From an uncultured Prevotella sp. (lineage in GTDB: Bacteria > Bacteroidota > Bacteroidia > Bacteroidales > Bacteroidaceae): a DNA stretch of 28,412 nucleotides. Both the position numbers and the translations under genes were made by a program. Of this stretch, positions 15,828 to 23,600 are shown piece by piece. The stretch is taken from assembly GCA_900557035.1 (NCBI GenBank), contig USRA01000022.1:1-28412 (forward strand), read 5' to 3'. The notes under the pieces are model-generated. The model had not been told where the DNA came from, ran no database searches, and saw only the letters and a program-made list of their open reading frames with translations. Each line of letters opens with the position of its first letter. The first letter of the stretch is position 1.

Positions 15828-16565
15828 TTATAACTTGAATACCACCGGAACGGCAATCATGGTACGGCACACCTTGTTCTTGTCCATACCCGGTTTCCAT
15901 TTGGGCATCATTTTCATTACGCGGAGAGCTTCTGCATCAAGGGCAGCATCCACCGAGGTACTGACCTTGGTATTGGCGATGCTTCCATCCTTGTTCACGA
16001 TGAAGGTAACCACCACCGTGCCCTGTACCTTGTTGTTCTGCGCCACCTGCGGATACTTCAGGTTCTTGGTAAGCCATTGCATAAATGCCGACCAGCCTCC
16101 CGGAAACTCCGGAATCTTCTGCACCACGGTAAACTTGATAGGAGCCTCAGCCTGTGTATCAGTCGGATCCACCGCCGTTTCAGGAGCCGCCTCCTTCACG
16201 TCAGCCCCTTCCACTACACCCGAGCCATCACCGATTACCAGCTCGCTGGTAGTAGTACTGATCTTTTCCGGTGTCTTCTTGACCATTTGCTGCTCGGTAG
16301 GTTTCACCTCCTGGGTGATAGCCTGCGAGGCAGGTGCCTTCGCCATAGCCTCCGCACTCACCATATCTTTCTGATCGGGCGGAGTTGACATTTCCATATC
16401 TTGCGAAAGATCCTCAAAGTTCTCAGCCCAGTCGTCATCCCCCTGCGGATTTCTGGAATATTGCAATCCTACAAAAAGAAGCGTAAAGGCAATAAGGAGT
16501 CCCAGCAGGAAAAAGGTTACCCGCTTGTCCTCCAACTGTGCACGATCTGATTTCTTTATTTCCAC
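15828..16565 (-). CDS. tonB: TonB-family energy transducer
   Basis: A 245-residue protein with an N-terminal transmembrane anchor (about 16-35, after a basic cytoplasmic start), a periplasmic Pro/Ala/Glu-rich linker (about 55-145), the Bacteroidetes TonB motif VVQKIPEFPGGW (147-158), and a TonB C-terminal domain (about 168-245: KYPQVAQNN, QGTVVVTFIVNKDGSI, MPKWKPGMDKN). It transmits ExbB/ExbD energy to outer-membrane receptors. The exb operon lies about 4.5 kb downstream on the same strand, in a separate unit. It is divergent from porQ across a 159 bp gap. On the - strand TAAATTTG at 16672-16665 is a possible -7 element, but no TTG is at the right spacing. Confidence 0.93.
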   Translation of the reverse strand: MEIKKSDRAQLEDKRVTFFLLGLLIAFTLLFVGLQYSRNPQGDDDWAENFEDLSQDMEMSTPPDQKDMVSAEAMAKAPASQAITQEVKPTEQQMVKKTPEKISTTTSELVIGDGSGVVEGADVKEAAPETAVDPTDTQAEAPIKFTVVQKIPEFPGGWSAFMQWLTKNLKYPQVAQNNKVQGTVVVTFIVNKDGSIANTKVSTSVDAALDAEALRVMKMMPKWKPGMDKNKVCRTMIAVPVVFKL

Positions 16566-16695
16566 AATATCTATTATCTACTATTTGCAGACTTGTTCAC
16601 CCGATTTTAGGGTCCAAACTGCAATATTTTACATTCTCTTTCGTTATTTTCTACGAAAACATTGCAAATTTACGTCTTATTTCTCAAAAAAGCCG

Positions 16696-16703
16696 TATCT
16701 TTG
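16696..16703 (+). promoter_or_regulatory. Probable -7 element for porQ
   Basis: TATCTTTG matches TAnnTTTG and lies 21 bp before the porQ ATG, leaving a leader of about 15 nt. No TTG occurs at the usual -33 distance. Confidence 0.55.
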
Positions 16704-16724
16704 CCAAAGAATTAGATATTTTAA

Positions 16725-17672
16725 ATGAAAAAAGTTGTTTTTTCCATTATATTGACGCTTTTCGCGACAAAAATGGGGGCTCAAGAGAGTCAGACGGGGT
16801 ATAACTTCCTCCGACTCCCCGTCAGTGCCCATGCTGCAGCCTTGGGAGGCGATAACATCACCTTGATAGAAGATGATGCGGCACTTGCTTTCCATAACCC
16901 AGCCCTGCTGGCATCGGTGAACGACCGTACCCTCAACTTCAACTACATGAACTATATGAAGGGGGTGAATATGGCATCAGCTTCATTCAACCACATCGCC
17001 GGAGAGAAGGCTTCGTGGGCGGTTGCGGCCCAGTATGTGGATTATGGCAAGATGAAGCAGACCGATGAGAACAACATCCAAATGGGTGAATTCTCGGCTA
17101 AGGATATCTGCCTGGCGGGTACTTTCTCCTACCTGCTCAGCGAACGCATCGTGGGTGGCATCACCGCCAAATTCATCACCTCGTATATCGGTGATTACAA
17201 CTCTATCGCCATGGGAGTGGATTTAGGTCTCAACTATTACGACCCCGACTATGAGTGGTCGGTTTCAGCAGTAGCCAAAAATCTGGGTGGACAGCTCAAG
17301 GCTTATGATGAAGAATACGAGAAGATGCCGATCGACCTACAAGTGGGTGTCAGCAAGCACTTCATTAATACTCCTTTCCGCATTTCAGCCACTTTGGTGA
17401 ATCTGAACCATTGGGATAAGGGACTTAGAAACCATGCGGTATTAGGTGCCGATCTGCTGTTGAGCGAAAGCCTCTGGCTGGGAGCAGGCTACAACTTCCG
17501 ACGCCACGATGAAATGAAAATCGTAAACGGAGAAGATGAGACCAGCAGCCATGGAGCCGGATGGTCGTTTGGTGGCGGTATCAATCTGGAGCGCTTCCAT
17601 CTCAACATCGCCTACGGCAAATACCATATCAGCAGCAACAGTCTGCTGCTGAATATCGACTACAGATTATAA
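16725..17672 (+). CDS. porQ: Type IX secretion system protein PorQ
   Basis: A 315-residue outer-membrane beta-barrel of the PorV/PorQ (FadL-like) group. The signal peptide is MKKVVFSIILTLFATKMGAQ. The mature N-terminus has the PorQ pattern: YNFLRLPVSAHAAALGGDN, then DAALAFHNPALL. The rest is alternating amphipathic strands ending in an aromatic-rich LLLNIDYRL. In Porphyromonas, PorQ binds PorZ in the cell-surface attachment complex with PorU and PorV. The porQ-cmk neighbourhood is common in Bacteroidetes. cmk follows 61 bp downstream, the gap filled by a tandem duplication that resembles the porQ 3' end. Confidence 0.88.
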   Translation: MKKVVFSIILTLFATKMGAQESQTGYNFLRLPVSAHAAALGGDNITLIEDDAALAFHNPALLASVNDRTLNFNYMNYMKGVNMASASFNHIAGEKASWAVAAQYVDYGKMKQTDENNIQMGEFSAKDICLAGTFSYLLSERIVGGITAKFITSYIGDYNSIAMGVDLGLNYYDPDYEWSVSAVAKNLGGQLKAYDEEYEKMPIDLQVGVSKHFINTPFRISATLVNLNHWDKGLRNHAVLGADLLLSESLWLGAGYNFRRHDEMKIVNGEDETSSHGAGWSFGGGINLERFHLNIAYGKYHISSNSLLLNIDYRL

Positions 17673-17710
17673 AATACTGATTATAGAATAGAATACTGAT
17701 TATAGAATAG
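17673..17710. repeat. Perfect 19 bp tandem duplication after porQ
   Basis: AATACTGATTATAGAATAG occurs at 17673-17691 and again at 17692-17710. The last codons of porQ (TACAGATTATAA) look like a third, older copy, so the gap to cmk seems to have grown by duplicating the gene end. Confidence 0.9.
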
Positions 17711-17733
17711 ATAAACTTTTCAGATTTAAAGAT

Positions 17734-18426
17734 ATGAAGAAGATTACAATAGCAATTGACGGTTACTCTTCTTGTGGAAAGAGTACCATGGCAAAGGATC
17801 TTGCCAAGGAAATCGGATATGTGTATGTAGATACAGGTGCAATGTATCGCTCAGTTACGCTCTACGCCTTGCGTCACCAGCTTTTCGATGAGGATGGCAA
17901 GGTAAAGGTTGCAGAGTTAGAGACCGAGATGCCAAACATCAACATCTCTTTCAAGTTCAACGCCGGCACAGGTCGCCCAGACTGCTACCTCAACGGTGAG
18001 TTGGTAGAAAAGGAGATCCGCTCGCTGGAGGTTTCCAATCACGTAAGCCCAGTGGCAGCCATCCCATTCGTAAGAGAGGCTTTGGTAGCCCAGCAGCAGA
18101 AGATGGGCGAAGACAAGGGCATCGTCATGGATGGCCGTGACATCGGTACCACCGTTTTCCCTAATGCAGAACTGAAGATTTTCGTTACGGCAAGCTCTCA
18201 GGTAAGAGCACAGCGCCGTTTCGATGAGCTCAAGGAGAAAGGAATGCCTGCCGATTTCGAGGCAATCCTGAAGAATGTAGAGGAGCGTGACTACATTGAT
18301 ACTCATCGTGAGACCTCTCCTTTGCGCAAGGCTGATGATGCCATCACACTTGACAACAGTGAGATGACAATTCCGGAACAGAAGGAATGGTTGATGGAAC
18401 AGTATCAAAAAGCCACAGAAAAGTAA
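17734..18426 (+). CDS. cmk: Cytidylate kinase
   Basis: Phosphorylates CMP and dCMP with ATP. The 230-residue protein has a P-loop ([10 protein letters not shown], residues 9-18), the [10 protein letters not shown] nucleotide-binding motif (31-40), an NMP-binding insert in the usual place for the long bacterial form (about 60-120), the conserved [18 protein letters not shown] block, and an Arg-containing lid ([13 protein letters not shown]). Length and motifs are normal. It follows porQ and no promoter motif separates them. No strong terminator follows directly; the next + strand signal is the orphan promoter at 18525. Confidence 0.96.
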   Translation: MKKITIAIDGYSSCGKSTMAKDLAKEIGYVYVDTGAMYRSVTLYALRHQLFDEDGKVKVAELETEMPNINISFKFNAGTGRPDCYLNGELVEKEIRSLEVSNHVSPVAAIPFVREALVAQQQKMGEDKGIVMDGRDIGTTVFPNAELKIFVTASSQVRAQRRFDELKEKGMPADFEAILKNVEERDYIDTHRETSPLRKADDAITLDNSEMTIPEQKEWLMEQYQKATEK

Positions 18427-18497
18427 CAAAAAGCTACTTTGTTGAAGAAAGGATAGAGAATATTGCAAAAATATATTAAAATCTCAGTTTAATATAA

Positions 18498-18545
18498 TAA
18501 AACAACCATTTTAAAGAATTGGCTTTGCAAAAAAACGTTGTTTTA
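18498..18545. repeat. 9 bp inverted repeat around an orphan promoter
   Basis: TAAAACAAC (18498-18506) and GTTGTTTTA (18537-18545) are perfect complements 30 bp apart. The second arm sits in the promoter spacer, two bases before the -7 element. It may be an operator or a weak cmk 3' hairpin. Confidence 0.55.
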
Positions 18546-18555
18546 TTTATCTTTG
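18525..18555 (+). promoter_or_regulatory. Consensus promoter with no gene downstream
   Basis: TTG (18525-18527), a 20 bp spacer and TATCTTTG (18548-18555) match the Bacteroidetes consensus. The only annotated gene downstream is on the opposite strand, so the expected product is the short RNA at about 18561-18660. Confidence 0.75.
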
Positions 18556-18560
18556 CAACC

Positions 18561-18662
18561 ATAATGACAAAGTAGTAATGATATAGATTATAAATTTTGA
18601 GTTAATTACTGTTTTTTGAAGGTGATAAGTCCTCGTGAGAAGATTTATCACCTGTTTTTATT
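18561..18662 (+). ncRNA. Candidate small RNA, about 100 nt
   Basis: Predicted from a consensus promoter followed about 65 bp later by an intrinsic terminator, with no usable ORF between them (the ATGs reach stops within three codons). The AT-rich 5' part appears unstructured; the 3' part is the terminator hairpin. It lies between convergent cmk and ispH. I do not recognise it as 6S, tmRNA, RNase P, SRP RNA or a known riboswitch. The 5' end is estimated from the -7 position. Confidence 0.5.
18620..18662 (+). terminator. Intrinsic terminator of the candidate small RNA
   Basis: AGGTGATAA (18620-18628) pairs with TTATCACCT (18645-18653), with an inner TC/GA extension, followed by GTTTTTATTT. The T-run is on the + strand only, so it does not serve ispH. 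Confidence 0.8.
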
Positions 18663-18701
18663 TGATGAGTTGAATCATCAGATCAGATAACCTGTTTCTG
18701 T

Positions 18702-18739
18702 TTATAATAAGGTATCCTTGTTATGATAAGGTATCCTTG
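18702..18739. repeat. 19 bp tandem duplication of the ispH 3' end
   Basis: TTATAATAAGGTATCCTTG (18702-18720) is followed directly by TTATGATAAGGTATCCTTG (18721-18739), one base different. The second copy encodes the last six ispH codons including the stop; the first is a non-coding duplicate just after it. Confidence 0.88.
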
Positions 18740-19599
18740 ATGATTTTCTCCTTGCATTCTTCCATCAGCCATTTAGGAGTACTGGTAGCACCGCAGATGC
18801 CAACGGTATTCACGCCCTTCAACCAATCCATATTGATTTCCTCGGCACTCTCTATCTGATAGCTGTTAGGATTCACACTCTTGCACTCCTTGAAGAGCAC
18901 CTTTCCATTGCTGCTCTTTCTGCCACTGACAAAGAGGATGACATCATGCTTGCTGGCAAAGGATGCGATGTTTGGCATTCTGTTCGCCACCTGGCGGCAA
19001 ATGGTATCAAAGCTCTTGAAGGTTGCACCCTCTACGATATGCTCCTGGCAATACTCGATGATGCGATGGAACTCATCCAGACTCTTGGTGGTCTGGGAAT
19101 AGAGATAGATATCACGGTTGAAATCCAACTTACCTACTTCCTTCAGATGCTCTACATCCTCCAACTTCTCTACCACGAGGGCATGACTCTCGGTCTGTCC
19201 TACCAGACCCAACACCTCGGCATGACCCTTCTTTCCGAAGATGACAATCTGCGCCTCCGGATTGCTCACATACTGCTTCTTGATGCGGCGCTGCAACTGG
19301 AGTACTACCGGACAGGTAGCATCAATAATCTCTATATTGTTCTGCTCAGCCAGCGCATAAGTCTCAGGCGGTTCACCATGTGCACGAAGCAGCACCTTCA
19401 CATCGTGAAGCTCCTTCATCTCCTCATGGTCGATGGTGATCAGACCCGCCTCATGCAGGCGCTCCACCTCCATACCATTATGCACAATATCACCCAGACA
19501 GTAGAGTGTACTGCCCTTTTCCAACTCTTCTTCAGCTTTCTTGATGGCAGTGGTTACGCCGAAGCAGAAACCACTACCATTATCTATTTCTATCTGCAT
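18721..19599 (-). CDS. ispH: 4-hydroxy-3-methylbut-2-enyl diphosphate reductase
   Basis: Last step of the MEP pathway: reduces HMBPP to IPP and DMAPP using a [4Fe-4S] cluster. The 292-residue protein shows the three cluster cysteines Cys12 (GFCFGV), Cys96 (DATCPVV) and Cys201 (TICRQV). Substrate-binding His40 (GDIVHN), His74 (LRAHGE) and His126 (GKKGHAEV), with Glu128 in the catalytic position, are also visible. The C-terminal GATSTPKWLMEE motif is conserved. The start overlaps the stop of the upstream DUF1573 gene by one base (TAATG), so translation is coupled. Confidence 0.96.
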   Translation of the reverse strand: MQIEIDNGSGFCFGVTTAIKKAEEELEKGSTLYCLGDIVHNGMEVERLHEAGLITIDHEEMKELHDVKVLLRAHGEPPETYALAEQNNIEIIDATCPVVLQLQRRIKKQYVSNPEAQIVIFGKKGHAEVLGLVGQTESHALVVEKLEDVEHLKEVGKLDFNRDIYLYSQTTKSLDEFHRIIEYCQEHIVEGATFKSFDTICRQVANRMPNIASFASKHDVILFVSGRKSSNGKVLFKECKSVNPNSYQIESAEEINMDWLKGVNTVGICGATSTPKWLMEECKEKIIKDTLS

Positions 19600-20663
19600 T
19601 ACTTTACATTTATTCTAATTACAACTTTGGCATTCTCCGGATCATTGGTAATCATGAGAATACGAGGATGCTTGGCGCGCGATTTCTTCAAATCGGCAGC
19701 CACGGCTGTCACCTTCATCTTCACGGTCTCTCCCGGCAGAATCTTGCTCTTCTTCAACTGTACCTGCAAGCCCATGGTAAACATCTGCATGCTTCGGATA
19801 TCCAAAACCGACTTACCCTTGTTGGTAACCAGGATTTCTCCCTTCAGCTTCTTCTTGCCGTTGAAGTTACCCAGATTCAGATCGGTGGTAGAGAGTTCCA
19901 CCTTCGGTGCCTGTTCCTTCTGCTCAGCAGTCAACTTGTCGAAACTTGGCAGGAGAACGGCAGAAACCACGATTTCCTTCTCTGGAGCAATCTTGTCGCC
20001 AGGACGCTCACCCAGATAAACAGAAGTCTGATTCAAGCCGAAATCACGCAGCTTCTTCGAATCCAGCACGAAGGTAATCTCTGCGGAACGGTGAGGAGCC
20101 ACCTTGGATGGCGAAACCGTCGCCTGGAGATAGTTAGGAAGATGCATGACCACAGGTTCCATCATCTCCTCTGTAGGATTGAAGATATGGATGCGCTGTA
20201 CCGGACGGTCGCCACGGTTCACGTCATCAAACTCCACCTCCTGGACATCCGACTTGAGTTCGCCAAGCAGTTCATTATATGGACCTGCGAAATCTACCAC
20301 ATTGCTCACTACCCTACCACGCATAGAGAGGATAAAAGGTTCCTCCGATGCATTGCTATAGAGGCATATCTGCTTGTGGAAGGTACCCATCTGCTTCGCA
20401 TCATACACCGCCTTGACCAAGAAGCTGTCGCCAGGAGCCACACTGTTCTTCGGATACACCACTTCTGTACATCCGCAACTCTTATACACCTGATGGATGA
20501 TCAGCGGTTTGCTGCCCTCATTCTTCATCAGGAACTCAGCGGTCACCGGCTTGCGGAATACTACCTGTCCACAATCCACGATCTCGCTCTGAGTACTTAT
20601 TTTCTGTGCCGACGCAGACACCGCCAACAGCGATGAAAGCATCAATATATTCATTCGTTTCAT
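19599..20663 (-). CDS. DUF1573-domain exported protein
   Basis: A 354-residue protein with a signal peptide (MKRMNILMLSSLLAVSASAQ). The N-terminal DUF1573 domain (about 22-120) is an immunoglobulin-like fold with the family hallmark KSCGCTEV (Cys63, Cys65) and a GTFHKQICLYSNA strand. Two further Ig-like segments follow (about 125-235 and 250-354), the last with LNLGNFNGKKKLKGEILVTNKG. DUF1573 proteins are abundant periplasmic or surface proteins of Bacteroidetes without an established role. The gene lies 32 bp after the A2M-like gene and is translationally coupled to ispH. Confidence 0.85.
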   Translation of the reverse strand: MKRMNILMLSSLLAVSASAQKISTQSEIVDCGQVVFRKPVTAEFLMKNEGSKPLIIHQVYKSCGCTEVVYPKNSVAPGDSFLVKAVYDAKQMGTFHKQICLYSNASEEPFILSMRGRVVSNVVDFAGPYNELLGELKSDVQEVEFDDVNRGDRPVQRIHIFNPTEEMMEPVVMHLPNYLQATVSPSKVAPHRSAEITFVLDSKKLRDFGLNQTSVYLGERPGDKIAPEKEIVVSAVLLPSFDKLTAEQKEQAPKVELSTTDLNLGNFNGKKKLKGEILVTNKGKSVLDIRSMQMFTMGLQVQLKKSKILPGETVKMKVTAVAADLKKSRAKHPRILMITNDPENAKVVIRINVK

Positions 20664-20694
20664 ACTATTCTATTCGTAATTATCAATCCTTATA

Positions 20695-23600
20695 TTAATT
20701 ATTAACTGTCATCTTATATGCCTCCGTACGACCTCCAAACTCCGGACTGTAGGTACACTCTGCCGTGCAGGAACCCGACTGGTAGTCGCCCTTTCGGTCG
20801 ATATAATATTCCATTTCTACGAAATGCTTACCTTTAGATAAACGATCAAAATAGAAATTTGTTGTATTATCCTTAGGAGAAACATAGCATTCCATCCCCC
20901 ACTGGTAACCGCTCAGCTGATTGACAGGCTCCAGACAGGCTGCCCGCTTGTCCACGATCTTCACGAAATCATAGTCACGGTCGGCTGTGATGGTGATGAT
21001 GACCTTGATCTTATCTCCCACCTTTGCCTTTTTCTGGTTTTCTACCTTACGGCTAACCTTGATACCCGATTCCAGAGATGCGATTTCGCTGACAGGCTGC
21101 TTAAACTCCGCATACACGGCACCCCAACTGGTATAATCGCTCTTCTTGTTGATGCTCAGGGTAGATGCCTTACCTATCTTTTCGGTCTTAACATAACCCA
21201 GCGTAGTAGAATCCTGCGGCATCGGCAACAGCTTACCATCCAGTTTCAGAACGGCATTCTCAGCCTTCCTGTTCCAGTTGCCCTCATTACCCTTCATAAA
21301 GGCATACACGGCATCCACGGTATTCACCGGAGTATCCCAAGACTGGGTACGCTTCGACATCAGAAGCCAGCGCAGCAGTTCCTCAATGGACTGCTTGTCG
21401 CCTGTTTTCAGCATCTGCAGCGCCTCTATCACGGATACCTGGGTAGGAATCTTGTAGTTTCTCCAGCTGTACAATGCCTTGCGGGTATCGTAGTAGCGGC
21501 CCATCTCCTCGCGGTAAACGGCATATTCGTTCACGCTCTGCAGATATTCGCCTGCCTTCTCGCGATAAGCGGCATTCTGCTTACTGTTCTTGGCGAGCAC
21601 CACGGCAGCACGCGCCTTGCCATAGATGGTGAAATCGCTGGTCATCTTCGACATCTTTTCCAAGAGATAAGCCTTGTCTGCTTCCAGATTCTGCTTCATC
21701 TTTCTGCCATCCATCGAGAGGATGTAGAGATAATGCAGTGCCTGCTCGCTAGGACTCACCTTGTGCTTTTTCTCCTCCAGCTTCTTCATCTCTCTTACCT
21801 CCTGGGCTGTCTGCCAGGAGAGATAGTTAAGGGCAGAAGTCAGCATCTTGGCAGTTGACTTCTGGGTACCTGCGATGGCATTCAGACGAACCATCATCTC
21901 GGCTACCTCCGTAGTCATATATCGACTGCCCTTCATTCCCTTCCACCAGGAGAAGGATCCATCGGCATTCTGCAACTTCTTCAGTTTCTCCACCTGATTC
22001 TGCAAGCGGATAGTCTCTAAAGAGAGATTCTGCTGAGAATGATCTTCTAAAGAGAGATGCTGCTGGATATGGGAGGTGATGGTATTGGCATAGACGGCAG
22101 ACATCAGTGAGATGGCATCCTCCTCATCCGGATTGCTGATAGACGGCAGCACCTTGATCATCAGCCAACTTGGATTGTTGGTATATTCCACGGTCACCTT
22201 TGCATCCTCTGCCCCCTTCGCCTGCTTGCCCTCCTTGTTCAGGAAGAGCTTGTTCAGGCTGAAACTCTGTTCGCCCGGCTGATGCAGGGTGATAGGCAGG
22301 GTATTCACAACGAGTTCACGATTGCTCAAGACAGGCAGATAGTGCTGTTCGCCGTCGCTATATCCATTACCGGCAGCTACCACCTTATTAATATATACAC
22401 CCTCTTTCAGACCTTGAACATCGAAGGAGACGGTAGCAGACCCCTCGGCGTCGATGCGATAGCCCTGGGTCTTCTGCCAAACCACCTTCTGGGTTTCGGC
22501 ATCCAGAATCTGCATGCGGGCATTGCCGCTCACCTTCTTGTCAGAAGTGTTGAAGAGTTTCACCACGATGCTGCTCTTGTCGCCTTCACGCAGGAATCGA
22601 GGCATGTTAGGCTGCACCATCACGGTCTTCTGAGCTACAGCCTCATCCACCAGAGATCCGTTTCTCATCTCCTTGTCGTGCGCCAGACCCATGAATTTCC
22701 AGGTTGTCACACTTTCAGGCAGGGTGAAGTTGATAGCCACATTGCCCTGGTTGTCGCTCTCCAGAGCAGGATAGAAGAAAGCAGTCTCGTTCAGGTTTTC
22801 ACGCACCTGAACCTTGTCGAGTAACAGTCCTGCGTCTGAGCCAGAACCACCAGCAAACTGCGGCATCTCTTCTACTACCTCAAAAGCCTTGCCGACAGAT
22901 GGAGCAGCAGCTCCTACACGGACCATCTGATTTCCACGAGATCTCATGATTTTCCCTTCTTCCTGAACCAGCTCGTCTTTCACCGAAGAATGCTTTTCCA
23001 TACGAACAGCTTCAACGGTTCTGCCAGAGGAACGTTCCAACTTGCTCAGCTCCACCGCTTGCGTATAAGCATAATAGCTAAAGTATTTGCCGTCAAACTT
23101 ATCCACATCCAACTCCTTTTCATCATAATACTTGGTAGGATAAGTACCCGACAATCCCATCTCATAATACTTCATATTGCTCTTCCAATAGCAGTCTGGC
23201 AACCACTGGCTGAATCCCAGCGACATTTTCCAGGTGTGGTCAGCCAACTGGTCGAGCGACTTATCATAAAGTACACTCATCAGCTGTGCCTTGGCTGGCT
23301 TGCCGTCGGGGGTCGTAATCTGCAAGGTCCACTTCTCCTTCTGTCCCGGAGTGAGACGGTCGCGGAAAGTCTTCCAGGCGATGTTCAGTTTCTTCTCAGG
23401 CAGCGGACGGACGATATTGATGGTTCGGTCATAGCATTCGCCATTCTTCACGAAACTATAGTTGATGACCACGCCCGAAGCATATTCCGGCTTGTAGGTG
23501 AATGGCAGGGTAACGATGCTGTCGCCCAACTCCCAGGCACCCTTTTCCAGCAACTTGTTGCCGGCGATGATGGAATAAACGATGTGCGCACCGTTTTCAG

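Noticed and set aside
18663..18680. TGATGA...TCATCA hairpin as ispH terminator
   Set aside because: Only 6 bp and no T-run in the ispH direction.
18946..20019. Long + strand ORF opposite ispH/DUF1573
   Set aside because: It overlaps two real genes on the other strand and shows no domain or signal of its own.
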